Assembly: GCF_029223525.1 (NCBI RefSeq)
Contig: NZ_JARHTQ010000003.1
Coordinates: 248,001-312,000 of the forward strand
Direction of reading: 5' to 3'
Source of the DNA: Streptantibioticus ferralitis
GTDB taxonomy: Bacteria > Actinomycetota > Actinomycetes > Streptomycetales > Streptomycetaceae
DNA length: 64,000 nucleotides
The translations under genes were made by a program, and so were the position numbers. The notes under the pieces were generated by a model. That model did not search any database. It was not told where the DNA came from and saw nothing but the letters and a program-made list of their open reading frames with translations. Below are positions 55,101 through 64,000 of the stretch, piece after piece; positions within the stretch are counted from its first letter, which is position 1, and every line of letters starts with the position of its first letter.

Positions 55101-58100
55101 GCTCGGCAGCACTGGGCAGGCCAACTACGCCGCCGCCAACGCGTACTTGGACGCGCTGGCCGAGCAGCGCCGGGCCGACGGCCTGGCCGCCACCTCCATC
55201 GCCTGGGGCGCCTGGGCCGAGGGCGGTATGGCGGCCGATGCCGAGTTGGAGCGGCGGATGCGGTTGGGCGGGGTCCCGCCGATGGCCGCTGAGCTGGCGA
55301 TCGAGGCGCTACAGCGTGCGCTGGACCTGGACGAGACGGCCGTGGCGGTCGCCGACGTCGACTGGGAGCGGTTCGCACCCGGCTTCACCGCCGTACGCCC
55401 CAGCCCACTGCTGGCCGAACTCCCGGAGGCCCGAAGCACCGCGCCCGCCGTCCCCGACGGTGGTTCGCGGTCGACGCTGGCCCAGCGGCTGGCTGGACTG
55501 TCCGAAGCGGAGCGGGAGCGGGTCACCCTCGAACTCGTCCGTACCTATGTGGCGGAGGTACTCGGACACTCCGATGTCGACGAGGTCGAGTCCGGGCGGG
55601 CGTTCAAGGAGCTTGGTTTTGACTCGCTGACCGCCGTGGAGCTACGGAACCGTCTGGGTGCGGCGACCGAGCTGCGGCTGCCTGCCACGTTGATCTTCGA
55701 CTATCCGACTCCGGCCGCGCTGGCGGAGTACCTGCGTACCGAACTCCTCGGTGTTCAGGCCGCGGTGGTCGGTCCGGTGGCGAAGGCGGTGGACGACGAT
55801 CCGATCGCGATCGTGGCGATGAGCTGCCGCTTCCCCGGCGGTGTGCGGTCACCGGAAGACCTGTGGGAGCTGCTGGCGTCTGGCGGGGACGCGATCTCCG
55901 GGCTGCCCATGGACCGTGGCTGGGACGTCGAATCCCTCTACAACCCCGACCCGGACGCCCCGGGCACGATGTACGCCCGTGAGGGCGGCTTCCTCTACGA
56001 CGCGGCCGACTTCGACCCGGCGTTCTTCGGGATCTCGCCGCGTGAGGCGCTGGCGATGGACCCGCAGCAGCGGCTGCTGCTGGAGACCTCGTGGGAGGCG
56101 TTCGAGCGGGCGGGCATCGACCCGGTCACGCTGCGCGGCAGCCAGGCCGGAGTATTCGTCGGCACCAACGGTCAGGACTATCTCTCGCTGCTGCTGCAGG
56201 AACCCGAGGGCCTTGAGGGGCACTTGGGCACGGGCAACGCCGCGAGCGTGGTCTCCGGCCGACTCTCCTACGTCTTCGGCCTTGAAGGCCCCGCGGTGAC
56301 CGTCGATACGGCGTGCTCGTCGTCGCTCGTCGCGCTGCACTGGGCGATCCAGGCGCTGCGCAACGGTGAGTGCTCGCTGGCGCTGGCCGGTGGTGTGACG
56401 GTGATGTCGACCCCGGGTACGTTCCTTGAGTTCAGCCGTCAGCGTGGTTTGGCGGAGGACGGTCGTATCAAGGCGTTCGCGGCCGCGGCGGATGGTACGG
56501 GGTGGGGTGAGGGTGTTGGCATGCTGCTGGTGGAGCGGCTGTCGGACGCTCGCCGTCATGGTCACCCGGTGCTGGCGATCGTGCGCGGCAGTGCCGTCAA
56601 CCAGGACGGCGCCAGCAATGGGCTGACGGCGCCCAATGGTCCGTCGCAGCAGCGAGTCATCCGCCAGGCGCTCGCCAGCGCTGGTTTGTCGGCGGCGGAC
56701 GTGGACGCGGTGGAGGCGCACGGTACGGGCACCACGCTGGGTGACCCGATCGAGGCGCAGGCGCTGCTGGCGACGTATGGGCAGGACCGTGCTGAGGGAC
56801 GGCCGCTGTGGCTGGGCTCGATCAAGTCCAACATCGGTCACACCCAGGCTGCGGCCGGTGTCGCGGGTGTGATCAAGATGGTGTTGGCGATGCAGAACGG
56901 CGTGCTGCCGCAGACGCTGCATGTGGATGAGCCGACGCCGCACGTGGACTGGTCGGAGGGCGATATCGCGCTGCTGACCGAGGCCGTGGAGTGGCCGGAG
57001 ACGGAGGGGCCGCGTAGGGCCGGTATCTCGTCGTTCGGCTTCAGCGGCACCAACGCGCACACGATCATCGAACAGGTACCGCAGGAACTGCCGGAGGACC
57101 CGGCGGAGGTGGCCGCCGCTCCCTCGACACTGCCGTGGGTGCTGTCGGCCAAGGAGCCGGAAGGGCTACGCGGCCAGGCCCTGCGGCTGCGGGACCACCT
57201 GCTGAGCGGCGATGATGCGGGACTGGCGAACGTGGGCTACTCGCTGGCGGTCGGCCGTACGACCTTCGAAAGCCGTGCCGTACTCGTAGCGGGTGATCGC
57301 GAGGAGTTCCTGGCGCGGCTCGATGCACTGGCCGAGGGACGTGGCACGGCTGGATTGGTCGAGGGTTCGCCGGTTGGCGGGAAGGTCGCGTTCCTGTTCA
57401 CCGGGCAGGGCAGTCAGCGGCTTGGCATGGGCCGGGAGCTGTACGAGACGTATCCCGTCTTCGCCGAAGCGGTGGACGCGGTGTGTGAGCGGTTGGAACT
57501 GCCGCTGAAGGATGTGCTGTTCGGGGACGAAGGCACGTTGCTGGATCAGACGGCCTACACGCAGCCCGCGCTGTTCGCGGTTGAGGTGGCGTTGTTCCGG
57601 TTGGTGGAGTCGTGGGGGTTGAAGCCGGACTTCCTGTCCGGGCATTCGATCGGTGAGTTGGCTGCTGCGCATGTGGCGGGTGTGCTGTCGCTTGCGGATG
57701 CTTGTGCGTTGGTGGCGGCTCGTGGCCGGTTGATGCAGGAGCTGCCGGGTGGCGGCGCGATGGTCGCTGTTCAGGCGTCCGAGGATGAGGTCACGCTGAC
57801 GGATGGCGTGAGCATCGCGGCGATCAATGGGCCTTCCTCTGTCGTCATCGCGGGCGACGAGGCCGAGGTTCTGGAGATCACCGCGGGCTTTGAGGCGCGG
57901 GGTCGTAAGACCAAGCGGCTGACCGTGAGCCATGCGTTCCATTCGCCGCATATGGACGGGATGCTGGACGCGTTCCGCGAGGTGGCCGCAGGCCTGACCT
58001 ACCAAGCCCCACGCATTCCGATCGTCTCCAACCTCACCGGCACCGTCGTCTCCGCCGAGGAGATCACCGCGCCGGAGTTCTGGGTCCGCCATGTCCGTGA

Positions 58101-61100
58101 GGCCGTCCGCTTCCTCGATGGCATCCGGACGCTGGAGGCGCAGAACGTCACGACGTTCGTCGAGCTCGGTCCCGACGGTGTGCTGTCGGCCATGGCACAG
58201 GACTGCGTCACGGCAGAGGACGCCGTGTTCGTTCCGGTGATGCGTAAGGGGCGTGTTGAAGCAGAGACGCTGACGGCCGCTGTCGCCCAGGTGCATGTCC
58301 GTGGTGTGACGGTGGACTGGGAGGCGTTCTTCGCGGGCACGGGCGCACATCGAGTGGACCTGCCCACGTATGCCTTCCAGCGCCAGCGCTACTGGCCGGA
58401 GATTTTCACGCAGTCGACGGATATCGCGACACCTGGCTCGGTTGACGGTTGGCGTTATCGGGTGGTTTGGCGGTCGTTGGCTGAGGTTCGGTCGTCGTCG
58501 CGTTTGTCGGGTGAGTGGTTGGTGGTGGTGCCGGAGGCTGGGTCTTCGGCTGATGTTGTCGGTGGGCTTGTTGAGCGTGGCGCCAGTGTGCGGGAGTTGG
58601 TTTTTGCGTCTGAGGAGGGGCTTGGGCGTGGGGTGTTGGCGGAGCGGCTTGGGGTTGGTGTAGCGGGTTCGTTGGCTGGTGTGGTGTCGCTTTTGCCTGG
58701 TGTGGTGTCGACGGCTGTGTTGGTGCAGGCGTTGGGTGATGCCGGTGTGGTGGCGCCGTTGTGGTGTGTGACGCGGGGTGCGGTGTCGGTTGCGGCGTCG
58801 GATCGGTTGCGTGATGTGGGGCAGGCTGGGGTTTGGGGTCTGGGCCGGGTTGTTGGGTTGGAGCATCCGGAGCGTTGGGGTGGCTTGGTTGATCTGCCGG
58901 AGGCGGTGGATGGGCGGGCGTTGTCCCGGTTGGTTGGGGTGCTGGCTGGTGGGGTGGCTGGTGAGGACCAGGTCGCGGTGCGTTCGGCTGGGGTGTTCGG
59001 GCGCAGGTTGGTGCGTGCTGCGCAGGGCGGTGTCGAGGGTGGTGCGTGGGCGCCGGATGGCACGGTGTTGGTCACTGGTGGTACCGGTGCGTTGGGTGCT
59101 GAGGTGGCGCGTTGGTTGGTGCGTGGTGGTGCCCGGCATGTCGTGTTGACCAGTCGCCGGGGTGTGGATGCGCCTGGTGCGGCTGAGCTGCGGGCCGAGT
59201 TGGCGGCTACCGGTGCCGAGGTCACGATTGCTGCGTGTGATGTGGCGGATCGTGGGGCGCTTGAGGGGTTGCTTGGTTCGATTCCGGCGGAGTATCCGCT
59301 GACGGGTGTGGTGCATGCGGCTGGTGTGTTGGATGACGGTGTTCTGGATGCTCTGACGCCTGAGCGGTTTGAGTACGTGTGGCGGGCGAAGGCGCTCTCC
59401 GCGCTCAACCTGCATGAACTCACCCGTGATCTCGACCTGTCAGCGTTCGTACTGTTCTCCTCGGTGAGCGGTGTCTGGGGTACCGCCGGCCAGGCCAACT
59501 ACGCTGCCGCGAACGCGTTCTTGGACGCCCTGGCCGAGCAGCGCCGGGCCGAGGGCCTGGTGGCAGCGTCGGTGGCATGGGGGCCGTGGGCTGAGGGCGG
59601 TATGGCGGCCGATGCCGAGTTGGAGCGGCGGATGCGGTTGGGCGGGGTCCCGCCGATGGCCGCTGAGCTGGCGATCGAGGCGCTACAGCGTGCGCTGGAC
59701 CTGGATGAGACGGCCGTGGCGGTCGCCGACGTCGACTGGGAGCGGTTCGCACCCGGCTTCACCGCCGTACGCCCCAGCCCACTGTTCGCCGAACTCCCGG
59801 AGGCGCGCCGCGCCCTGAACGGCACTGATGCCTCAACACCCGCCAGCGACAGCCGAGTTGCCGAATCCTCACTGGTGCAGCGCCTCACCGGCCTGTCCGA
59901 GGCCGAGCAGAGCCGCACGCTACTGGATCTGGTGCGGGGCGCCGTGGCGGTGGTACTGGGTCACGCCGGAGCCGAGTCCGTCGGTGCCAACCGGGCGTTC
60001 AAGGAGCTTGGTTTCGACTCGCTGACCGCCGTGGAGCTACGGAACCGTCTGGGTGCGGCGACCGAGCTGCGGCTGCCTGCCACGTTGATCTTCGACTATC
60101 CGACTCCGGCCGCGCTGGCGGAGTACCTGCGTACCGAACTCCTGGGAGTTCAGGCCGCGGTGGTCGGTCCGGTGGCGAAGGCGGTGGACGACGACCCGAT
60201 CGCGATCGTGGCGATGAGCTGCCGCTTCCCCGGCGGCGTGCGTACCCCCGAGGACCTTTGGCGGCTGCTGACTTCGGGTGTCGACGCCGTGGGGGAGTTC
60301 CCGACCGACCGTGGCTGGGACATCGAGTCGCTCTATGACCCGCGGTCCGAGGGCCAGGACACGTCCTACGCGAACGAAGGCGGCTTCCTTTACGACGCGG
60401 GCGAGTTCGATCCGGCGTTCTTCGGGATCTCGCCGCGTGAGGCGCTGGCGATGGACCCGCAGCAGCGGCTGCTGCTGGAGACCTCGTGGGAGGCGTTCGA
60501 GCGGGCCGGAATCGACCCGTCGTCGCTGCGCGGCAGCCAGGCTGGAGTCTTCGTCGGCACCAACGGTCAGGACTACCTGTCCCTGGTCCTGAACTCGGCC
60601 GACGGCGGCGACGGCTTCATGAGCACCGGCAACTCGGCGAGTGTGGTGTCCGGCCGTCTCTCCTACACCTTCGGCCTCGAAGGCCCTGCGATGACTGTCG
60701 ATACGGCGTGCTCGTCCTCGTTGGTGGCGCTGCACCTGGCGGCGCAGGCCTTGCGCAACGGTGAGTGCTCGCTGGCGCTGGCCGGTGGTGTGACGGTGAT
60801 GTCGACCCCGGGCGCGTTCATCGAGTTCAGTCGTCAGCGCGGTTTGGCGGAGGACGGTCGTATCAAGGCGTTCGCGGCGGGTGCGGATGGTACGGGGTGG
60901 GGTGAGGGTGTTGGCATGCTGCTGGTGGAGCGGCTGTCGGACGCTCGCCGTCATGGTCACCCGGTGCTGGCGATCGTGCGCGGTAGCGCCGTCAATCAGG
61001 ATGGCGCGAGTAATGGTCTGACGGCGCCGAACGGTCCCTCGCAGCAGCGGGTGATCCGGCAGGCGCTGGCAAGTGCTGGTTTGTCGGCGAGCGACGTTGA

Positions 61101-64000
61101 TGCGGTGGAGGCACACGGTACGGGCACGACATTGGGTGACCCGATCGAGGCGCAGGCGCTGCTGGCGACGTATGGCCAGGACCGCTCCGACGATCAGCCG
61201 TTGTGGCTGGGGTCGATCAAGTCCAACATCGGTCACACCCAGGCTGCGGCCGGTGTCGCGGGAATCATCAAGATGGTGCTGGCGATGCAGAACGGCGTGC
61301 TGCCGCAGACACTGCACGTTGATGAGCCGACGCCGCACGTGGACTGGTCGCAGGGCGACATCGCCCTGCTTACGGAGTCCGTGCCGTGGCCGGAGACGGG
61401 GCACGCGCGTCGGGCGGGCGTCTCCTCCTTCGGAGTCAGCGGCACCAACGCGCACACCGTCCTGGAGCAGGCCCCGGCGGACGACACATCCGCCACGGAA
61501 CCGCTGATGGACAGCGCCATCACGCCATGGGTGCTCTCCGGCAGGACCGCGCCCGCGCTCCGCGATCAGGCCGAGCGGCTGCTGTCCCACCTGGCGACCC
61601 ACGGTGAACTGCGCCCGGTGGACGTCGGATTCTCGCTCGCCACGGGTAGGGCGGCGCTGGAACACCGTGCGGCCGTCATCGCGGAGGACGCGAACGGGTT
61701 CCTGGATGGGCTGCGCGCGCTGGCAGCGGATGCGTCCGACGTGGGCGTGGTACGGGGAGAGGCCGGTACCGAGGGCAAGACGGCGTTCCTGTTCACCGGG
61801 CAGGGTAGTCAGCGTCTTGGGATGGGTCGGGAGCTGTATGAGGCGTATCCGGTGTTCGCGGATGCGCTGGACGCGGTGGCCGCCGAGTTGGACGGGCATC
61901 TTGAACGGCCGTTGTATGACGTGCTGTTCGGTTCGCGGCCTGAGTTGTTGGATCAGACCGGCTTCACGCAGCCCGCGTTGTTCGCGGTCGAGGTGGCGCT
62001 GTTCCGGCTCGTCCAGGCCTGGGGTCTGATGCCCGACTTCCTGTCCGGGCATTCGATCGGTGAGCTGGCGGCTGCGCATGTGGCCGGGGTGTTGTCGCTG
62101 GAGGATGCGTGCAGGCTGGTGGCGGCGCGTGGTCGTCTGATGCAGGAGCTGCCGGGTGGCGGTGCGATGGTCGCCGTGCAGGCGTCGGCGGATGAGGTTG
62201 ATCAGCTGTTGACCGAGCGGGTCAGCATTGCCGCGATCAATGGTCCGACGTCGGTGGTGGTCGCGGGGGATGAGGACGCGGTGGTGGAGATCGCTGCGGG
62301 CTTTGAGGCGCGGGGTCGTAAGACGAAGCGGTTGACCGTGAGCCATGCGTTCCATTCGCCGCACATGGACGGGATGCTGGCTGAGTTCCGTAAGGTTGCC
62401 GAGGGGCTGTCGTACGAGGCGCCGCGTGTTCCGATCGTCTCGAACCTGACCGGTGCGGTGGTCTCCGCGGAGGAGATCTGTCTGCCGGACTTTTGGGTGC
62501 GGCATGTTCGTGAGGCTGTGCGTTTCCTTGATGGGATCCGTGCTTTGGAGGCGGAGAACGTCACGACGTTCGTGGAGCTCGGCCCGGACGGTGTGTTGTC
62601 GGCGATGGCGCAGGACTGTGTCGTGGCGGATGATGTCGCCGTGTTCGTTCCGGTCCTGCGCAAGGGCCGTGCCGAGGCCGAGTCGTTGACTGCCGCGCTG
62701 GCCCAGGCGTACGTCCGGGGCCTGGTGGTCGACTGGCAGGCGTACTACGCCGGGACCGGCGCTGACCGCGTCGACCTGCCCACGTATGCCTTCCAACGCC
62801 AGCGGTACTGGGTCGACACCTTCGCGGTGTTCGACGATGTGACGTCGGTCGGGCTCGGGCACGTCGGTCATCCGCTGCTGGGCGCGGCGGTGGAACTGCC
62901 CGAGTCGGATGGGTTCCTCTTCACCGGCCGGTTGTCGTTGCAGAGCCACCCGTGGCTGGCCGACCACACGCTCATGGACACCGTCGTTCTGCCGCCCTCG
63001 GCCTTCGTCGAGCTGGCGATCCACGCCGGGGACCAGGTGGGCTGCGGTGGGGTGGACGAGTTGACGGTGGAGTCGCCGCTTGTCCTTCCCGAGCGCGGCG
63101 GGGTCCAACTGCGGGTGACCGTGGGCGAGCCCGACGAGTCCGGGCGGCGCGCCCTGAGCGTGCACTCGCGTCCGGACGACGCCACGGGAGACGGCGCCGT
63201 ACGGCCCGATCTGCCCTGGACCCGTAACGCCAGCGGTGTACTCACCGCTGCGGAGCCGAGCATCGCCCCGCAGCCCGATCTGGCCGTATGGCCCCCGGCC
63301 CGGGCCGTGGCGGCGCCGTCCGACGCGGCAGAGGTCTACCAGCGGCTGGCCGTGGCCGGGCTGGTACACGGGCCGGTGTTCCAGGGCCTGCACCAGGTGT
63401 GGACGCGCGACGACGAGGTCTACGCGGAAGTGCGTCTCGCGCCGGAGCAGCATGCTGACGCCGCCCGGTTCGCACTGCATCCGGCGCTGCTGGACGCGGC
63501 GCTGCACGCACGCGCCCCGCAGATCGCCGGGGACGGCCTGCCGCTCTCGTGGCGCGGCGTCGCACTGCACGCCTCCGGTGCCTTGACCCTGCGGGTACGG
63601 ATCGCCCCGGCGGGAACCGGCACGGTGTCGCTGACGGCGGCGGACGAGACGGGCACCCCCGTCGCGTCCGTGGCGGCCGTGGCACTGCGCCCGCTCTCCG
63701 CGGACCAACTCGCCGTCGTCCAGACGGCCGACGGCGGAACCACGCGGCACGATGCGCTGTTCCGCCTCAGCTGGGCACAACTGCCCGTCGCCTCGCCGAC
63801 GTCGAGCCGCTACGCGGTCATAGGCACCGTGGACGACGAGCTGACCGGAGCGCTGGCGGCGGCCGGTGTGCACGGCGAGGCGTTCGAGGACCTGGCGGCG
63901 CTGGACGCGGCCATCGCCGCCGGGCAACCGGTGCCGGATGCCGTCCTCGTACCCTGCCTCCACCCGACCACCGAAGAGTCGACCACCGAAGAGACGACTG
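46117..64000 (+). CDS. Type I modular polyketide synthase 3 (partial): modules 8-11
   Basis: Open frame from ATG 46117 to the window edge, about 5961 codons with no stop. An ATG at 46120 is equally possible; GGAG at 46110-46113 gives 6-nt spacing to it. The N-terminal docking coiled coil is [24 protein letters not shown]. Domain order: KS-AT-DH-KR-ACP; KS-AT-KR-ACP; KS-AT-KR-ACP; KS-AT-DH-(truncated). KS cysteines are at residues 208, 1945, 3400 and 4865. All four ATs have GHSIG and HAFH, so malonyl-CoA. It starts 21 nt after PKS2 and continues the same operon. Modules 9 and 10 share almost identical KR and ACP DNA, and modules 5 and 11 share almost identical AT DNA. DH11 has a degenerate active-site motif. 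The KR (and ER, if any) of module 11, the ACP and any further modules lie beyond 64000. Confidence 0.97.
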   Translation, partial: MMTTPNEKIVEALRASLKETERLRRQNQQLTEASREPIAIVGMSCRFPGGVRSPEDLWRLVAEGGDAISGFPTDRGWDTESLYDPDPEREGTFYAREGGFLHDAADFDPAFFGISPREALAMDPQQRLLLETAWEAFERAGIDPAAIHGSRAGVFVGASSQAYGAGQYDLPDGVEGHLLTGTASSVVSGRLAYVFGLEGPAATVDTACSSSSVALHLAVQALRQGECSLALAAGVTVLATPDVFVEFSRQRGLSPDGRCKSFAADADGTGWSEGVGVLLVERLSDARRNGHPVLAVVRGSAVNQDGASNGLTAPNGPAQQRVIRQALENARLTADQIDAVEAHGTGTRLGDPIEAQALIATYGQERAAEQPLWLGSLKSNLGHTQNAAGVAGIIKSVMAIRHGVLPKTLHVEEPTPDVDWSAGAVSLLTEARPWPETGQPRRVGVSAFGVSGTNAHTIIEQAPDSDAPTEDTAAPPVVPLVLSAKGPDALRDQARLLRDRLLADDGAALTDVGYSLALGRSAFERRAAVVAPDRDRLLAGLDALAEGRGAAGVVEGSPVGGKVAFLFTGQGSQRLGMGRELYEAYPVFAEALDVVCERFELPLRDALFGTDSGVLDQTAYTQPALFAVEVALFRLVESWGIRPDFLSGHSIGELAAAHVAGVLSLDDACALVAARGRLMQELPGGGAMVAVQAAEDEITLTEGVSIAAVNGPTSVVIAGDEAKVLEIAAAFEAQGRKTKRLTVSHAFHSPHMDGMLDAFRAVAAGLTFNAPRIPIVSNLTGAVVSAEEVTAPEFWVRHVREAVRFLDGIRTLEAQNVTTFVELGPDGVLSAMAQDCVTADGAAFVPVLRTGRPEPETLTAALAQVHVNGIVVDWQAYFTGTGARRVDLPTYAFQRERYWLEPGSRVGDVTSAGLEAADHPLLGAAVPLADSDGFLFTGRLGLDTHPWLADHAVMGTVLLPGTAFVELAIRAGDQVGCDRLAELTLEAPLVLPERGAVRFQIVVGAADAAGFRSFSLSSRIQDTPVEEPWTRHATGVLASGTPQPSAVLSEWPPKDAEELDVAGLYEDLAATGLHYGPTFQGLRAAWRRGAEVFVEVRLPETAEAEAAEFALHPALLDSALHGLGLGVLGDTGGGRLPFAWTGVSLHASGASALRVRLVATGAEGVRLEIADVNGAPVATVESLVLRAVSAEQVRAARAAYHESVFRLEWRELAAADAATALSRAVLGTDDLGLGVDTYPDLAALTAAVESGVTAVPDQVLISCAPDATLSTDAVRTAVGGVLELAQAWLSEQRFAGSRLVVVTQGAVAAETDDAVDPVVAAVSGLIRSAESENPDRFVLVDLDDRPESRRALPAVLAADETQLAVRGGVARSLRLARVAAAEDGAQSRSYDPDGTVLITGASGMLGGLFARHLVTEHGVRHLLLISRRGADSEGAAELAAELGELGADVTWAACDVADRAALADVIAAIPAEHPLTAVIHTAGVLDDGILASQSPEGVDRVFRPKVDGALNLHELTRDLDLSGFVLFSSTSGVFGGPGQANYAAANAFLDALAVHRRTLGLAASALAWGLWGESGGMAAALDETDIRRLRRSGLPPLSAAEGLELFDLAHAHEDEPSLVLMRVDVSALRTQAAAGAMSPLLRGLVRTPMRRAAGGAGAGFGGESGLAQQLAGLTTAEQDRLLLDLVRTQVAAVLGYTGPGTVESARAFKELGFDSLTAVELRNLLNDATGLRLPATLVFDYPTSAALADHLRTELLGDQTELVGTVTRAVEDDPIAIVAMSCRFPGGVRSPDDLWQLLASGGDGISGFPTDRGWDLDALYSADPDREGTSYAREGGFLHDVADFDSAFFGISPREALAMDPQQRLLLETSWEAFERAGIDPVTLRGSRTGVFVGSNDQDYLTLWLQDPDGLEGHLGTGNAASVASGRISYTFGLEGPALTVDTACSSSIVTLHLAAQALRNGECSLALAGAVTVMSTPGAFTEFSRQRGLAADGRIKAFAAGADGTSWSEGVAMLLVERLSDARRNGHPVLAVLRGSAINQDGASNGLTAPNGPSQQRVIRQALAAAGLSTADVDAVEAHGTGTTLGDPIEAQALLATYGKDRPEGRPLWLGSVKSNIGHTQAVAGAAGVIKMVMAIRHGVLPQTLHIDEPTPHVDWSAGDIALLTQAQPWPETGQPRRAGISSFGYSGTNAHAIIEQAPAADSTPVAEPSVHLPYVPVALSGRADAALRAQAERLHAHLEAEPGVSLADVGFSQAVTRAALDRRAVVVAGDRADLLAGLAELAAGRTSAALVEGTAAEGKVAFLFTGQGSQRLGMGRELYETYPVFAEALDAVCERTELPLHDVLFGTDADLLDQTGYTQPALFAVEVALFRLVESWGLRPDFLSGHSIGELAAAHVAGVLSLDDACTLVAARGRLMQELPGGGAMVAVQASEDEVTLTDGVSIAAINGPSSVVIAGDEAEVLEIAAGFEAQGRKTKRLTVSHAFHSPHMDGMLDAFRAVAAGLTFNAPRIPIVSNLTGAVVSAEEICAPEFWVRHVREAVRFLDGVRVLEAEGVTTFVELGPDGVLSAMAQDCVTAEDAVFVPVMRKGRVEAETLTAAVARAHVRGVTVDWEAFFAGTGAARVDLPTYAFQRRRFWPEIAIGSGRPSGAAGWRYRVVWRSLAEVRSSSRLSGEWLVVVPEAGSSADVVGGLVERGASVRELVFASEEGLGRGVLAERLGVGVAGSLAGVVSLLPGVVSTAVLVQALGDAGVVAPLWCVTRGAVSVAASDRLRDVGQAGVWGLGRVVGLEHPERWGGLVDLPETVDGRALSRLVGVLAGGVAGEDQVAVRSAGVFGRRLVRAAQGGVEGGAWAPDGTVLVTGGTGALGAEVARWLVRGGARHVVLTSRRGVDAPGAAELRAELAATGAEVTIAACDVADRGALEGLLGSIPAEYPLTGVVHAAGVLDDGVLDALTPERFEYVWRAKALSALNLHELTRDLDLSAFVLFSSISGTLGSTGQANYAAANAYLDALAEQRRADGLAATSIAWGAWAEGGMAADAELERRMRLGGVPPMAAELAIEALQRALDLDETAVAVADVDWERFAPGFTAVRPSPLLAELPEARSTAPAVPDGGSRSTLAQRLAGLSEAERERVTLELVRTYVAEVLGHSDVDEVESGRAFKELGFDSLTAVELRNRLGAATELRLPATLIFDYPTPAALAEYLRTELLGVQAAVVGPVAKAVDDDPIAIVAMSCRFPGGVRSPEDLWELLASGGDAISGLPMDRGWDVESLYNPDPDAPGTMYAREGGFLYDAADFDPAFFGISPREALAMDPQQRLLLETSWEAFERAGIDPVTLRGSQAGVFVGTNGQDYLSLLLQEPEGLEGHLGTGNAASVVSGRLSYVFGLEGPAVTVDTACSSSLVALHWAIQALRNGECSLALAGGVTVMSTPGTFLEFSRQRGLAEDGRIKAFAAAADGTGWGEGVGMLLVERLSDARRHGHPVLAIVRGSAVNQDGASNGLTAPNGPSQQRVIRQALASAGLSAADVDAVEAHGTGTTLGDPIEAQALLATYGQDRAEGRPLWLGSIKSNIGHTQAAAGVAGVIKMVLAMQNGVLPQTLHVDEPTPHVDWSEGDIALLTEAVEWPETEGPRRAGISSFGFSGTNAHTIIEQVPQELPEDPAEVAAAPSTLPWVLSAKEPEGLRGQALRLRDHLLSGDDAGLANVGYSLAVGRTTFESRAVLVAGDREEFLARLDALAEGRGTAGLVEGSPVGGKVAFLFTGQGSQRLGMGRELYETYPVFAEAVDAVCERLELPLKDVLFGDEGTLLDQTAYTQPALFAVEVALFRLVESWGLKPDFLSGHSIGELAAAHVAGVLSLADACALVAARGRLMQELPGGGAMVAVQASEDEVTLTDGVSIAAINGPSSVVIAGDEAEVLEITAGFEARGRKTKRLTVSHAFHSPHMDGMLDAFREVAAGLTYQAPRIPIVSNLTGTVVSAEEITAPEFWVRHVREAVRFLDGIRTLEAQNVTTFVELGPDGVLSAMAQDCVTAEDAVFVPVMRKGRVEAETLTAAVAQVHVRGVTVDWEAFFAGTGAHRVDLPTYAFQRQRYWPEIFTQSTDIATPGSVDGWRYRVVWRSLAEVRSSSRLSGEWLVVVPEAGSSADVVGGLVERGASVRELVFASEEGLGRGVLAERLGVGVAGSLAGVVSLLPGVVSTAVLVQALGDAGVVAPLWCVTRGAVSVAASDRLRDVGQAGVWGLGRVVGLEHPERWGGLVDLPEAVDGRALSRLVGVLAGGVAGEDQVAVRSAGVFGRRLVRAAQGGVEGGAWAPDGTVLVTGGTGALGAEVARWLVRGGARHVVLTSRRGVDAPGAAELRAELAATGAEVTIAACDVADRGALEGLLGSIPAEYPLTGVVHAAGVLDDGVLDALTPERFEYVWRAKALSALNLHELTRDLDLSAFVLFSSVSGVWGTAGQANYAAANAFLDALAEQRRAEGLVAASVAWGPWAEGGMAADAELERRMRLGGVPPMAAELAIEALQRALDLDETAVAVADVDWERFAPGFTAVRPSPLFAELPEARRALNGTDASTPASDSRVAESSLVQRLTGLSEAEQSRTLLDLVRGAVAVVLGHAGAESVGANRAFKELGFDSLTAVELRNRLGAATELRLPATLIFDYPTPAALAEYLRTELLGVQAAVVGPVAKAVDDDPIAIVAMSCRFPGGVRTPEDLWRLLTSGVDAVGEFPTDRGWDIESLYDPRSEGQDTSYANEGGFLYDAGEFDPAFFGISPREALAMDPQQRLLLETSWEAFERAGIDPSSLRGSQAGVFVGTNGQDYLSLVLNSADGGDGFMSTGNSASVVSGRLSYTFGLEGPAMTVDTACSSSLVALHLAAQALRNGECSLALAGGVTVMSTPGAFIEFSRQRGLAEDGRIKAFAAGADGTGWGEGVGMLLVERLSDARRHGHPVLAIVRGSAVNQDGASNGLTAPNGPSQQRVIRQALASAGLSASDVDAVEAHGTGTTLGDPIEAQALLATYGQDRSDDQPLWLGSIKSNIGHTQAAAGVAGIIKMVLAMQNGVLPQTLHVDEPTPHVDWSQGDIALLTESVPWPETGHARRAGVSSFGVSGTNAHTVLEQAPADDTSATEPLMDSAITPWVLSGRTAPALRDQAERLLSHLATHGELRPVDVGFSLATGRAALEHRAAVIAEDANGFLDGLRALAADASDVGVVRGEAGTEGKTAFLFTGQGSQRLGMGRELYEAYPVFADALDAVAAELDGHLERPLYDVLFGSRPELLDQTGFTQPALFAVEVALFRLVQAWGLMPDFLSGHSIGELAAAHVAGVLSLEDACRLVAARGRLMQELPGGGAMVAVQASADEVDQLLTERVSIAAINGPTSVVVAGDEDAVVEIAAGFEARGRKTKRLTVSHAFHSPHMDGMLAEFRKVAEGLSYEAPRVPIVSNLTGAVVSAEEICLPDFWVRHVREAVRFLDGIRALEAENVTTFVELGPDGVLSAMAQDCVVADDVAVFVPVLRKGRAEAESLTAALAQAYVRGLVVDWQAYYAGTGADRVDLPTYAFQRQRYWVDTFAVFDDVTSVGLGHVGHPLLGAAVELPESDGFLFTGRLSLQSHPWLADHTLMDTVVLPPSAFVELAIHAGDQVGCGGVDELTVESPLVLPERGGVQLRVTVGEPDESGRRALSVHSRPDDATGDGAVRPDLPWTRNASGVLTAAEPSIAPQPDLAVWPPARAVAAPSDAAEVYQRLAVAGLVHGPVFQGLHQVWTRDDEVYAEVRLAPEQHADAARFALHPALLDAALHARAPQIAGDGLPLSWRGVALHASGALTLRVRIAPAGTGTVSLTAADETGTPVASVAAVALRPLSADQLAVVQTADGGTTRHDALFRLSWAQLPVASPTSSRYAVIGTVDDELTGALAAAGVHGEAFEDLAALDAAIAAGQPVPDAVLVPCLHPTTEESTTEETT
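46222..51390 (+). other. PKS module 8: KS-AT(malonyl)-DH-KR-ACP
   Basis: KS about 46222-47510 (Cys codon 46738), AT about 47806-48660, DH about 48865-49690 with [11 protein letters not shown] (His codon 48967), YGPTFQG and [11 protein letters not shown] (Asp codon 49465), KR about 49720-51080 with LDD, Ser codon 50701 and Tyr codon 50740, ACP about 51115-51385 (Ser codon 51259). Of the DH modules seen, this is the only one with all canonical DH and KR residues. Expected product is an alkene. Confidence 0.93.
51433..55750 (+). other. PKS module 9: KS-AT(malonyl)-KR(B)-ACP
   Basis: KS about 51433-52720 (Cys codon 51949), AT about 53020-53880 (GHSIG Ser codon 53281), KR about 54072-55420 with LDD and [15 protein letters not shown] (Tyr codon 55126), ACP about 55480-55750 (Ser codon 55624). 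The front of the KR is rich in TTG, GTG and GGT codons. From about 55000 on, the sequence switches to GC-rich codons and matches module 4. Confidence 0.92.
54072..55089 (+). repeat. KR tract near-identical to 58446-59463 (modules 9 and 10)
   Basis: 1018 bp aligned without gaps at an offset of 4374, with only 4 base differences found by eye. It covers the KR structural half and the cofactor-binding half through the LDD motif. Confidence 0.92.
55798..60144 (+). other. PKS module 10: KS-AT(malonyl)-KR(LDD plus Trp hybrid)-ACP
   Basis: KS about 55798-57080 (Cys codon 56314), AT about 57385-58260 (GHSIG Ser codon 57646), KR about 58446-59810, ACP about 59875-60144 (Ser codon 60019). The KR has the B-type LDD (codons 59329-59337). 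It also has a Trp (codon 59476) eight residues before the catalytic Tyr (codon 59500), a feature normally diagnostic of A-type KRs. Stereochemical outcome is uncertain; LDD would favour B-type. Confidence 0.92.
58446..59463 (+). repeat. KR tract near-identical to 54072-55089 (modules 10 and 9)
   Basis: Partner of the module 9 tract. Identity breaks at 59463 and resumes near 59600 after a patch carrying the Trp motif. Confidence 0.92.
60193..64000 (+). other. PKS module 11 (truncated by window edge): KS-AT(malonyl)-DH-...
   Basis: KS about 60193-61480 (Cys codon 60709), AT about 61780-62690 (GHSIG Ser codon 62053), DH about 62860-63690, then the start of a KR structural subdomain. The DH has [15 protein letters not shown], with Asp5621 where the HxxxGxxxxP Gly is expected and PP for PG. 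It also has HGPVFQG for YGPx[14 protein letters not shown] is intact. DH activity is doubtful. Confidence 0.9.
61783..62811 (+). repeat. AT tract near-identical to 32952-33980 (modules 11 and 5)
   Basis: Partner of the module 5 tract. Differences include a Tyr-to-Phe change (GYTQPA to GFTQPA) and several synonymous changes. Confidence 0.88.

Noticed and set aside
60037-63963. 1308-aa minus-strand open frame inside PKS3
   Set aside because: Same type of shadow as other long antisense frames; repeats of the same low-complexity sequence mirror the PKS domain repeats.

Overview
The window looks like Streptomyces or a close relative: very high GC, strong GC bias at third codon positions, GTG starts, and a modular type I polyketide synthase (PKS) locus. 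It covers one flank and the first 11 extension modules of a very large assembly line. The last PKS gene runs off the right edge at 64000.

Layout. 172-1062 (-) is an AraC-type regulator. 1537-2304 (+) is a type II thioesterase. 2526-5315 (+) is a large LuxR-family (LAL) activator. 5316-5762 is a repeat-rich convergent intergenic region. 5763-7653 (-) is a histidine kinase/response regulator operon. It diverges from a + strand set of three membrane proteins at 7808-10465: a small integral membrane protein, then a translationally coupled YdbS-like/YdbT-like PH-domain pair. 10580-11701 (-) is a GT1-family glycosyltransferase. 11928-36164, 36166-46095 and 46117-64000 (+) are three collinear, tightly spaced PKS genes.

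Assembly line. PKS1 (8078 aa) starts with a stand-alone loading ACP that has no AT, KSQ or ligase domain. It is followed by modules 1-5. PKS2 (3309 aa) carries modules 6-7. PKS3 (at least 5961 aa visible) carries modules 8-10 and part of 11. All 11 AT domains have the malonyl-type GHSIG/HAFH motifs, so no methyl branches are expected. Reductive loops by module: 1 KR(B), 2 KR(B), 3 DH-KR, 4 KR(B), 5 KR(A), 6 DH-KR, 7 KR(A), 8 DH-KR, 9 KR(B), 10 KR (LDD plus Trp hybrid), 11 DH (rest beyond the edge). No ER or TE domain is visible. The expected product is a long, unbranched, polyhydroxylated chain with isolated double bonds. A starter would be loaded in trans by enzymes outside the window, and the product is probably glycosylated at least once.

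Points of interest. Several catalytic motifs are altered: KR3 and KR6 lack the usual Ser, DH6 has Glu for Asp, and DH11 has a degenerate His motif. KR10 combines the B-type LDD with the A-type Trp inside a recombination patch. Long near-identical DNA tracts shared by distant modules show recent gene conversion. A G-rich motif (TAGGGGT) recurs upstream of both the thioesterase and PKS1. The two-component/membrane-protein block may serve envelope self-protection. No tRNA, rRNA, CRISPR or insertion sequence was recognised. Positions 1-171 hold nothing I could support.
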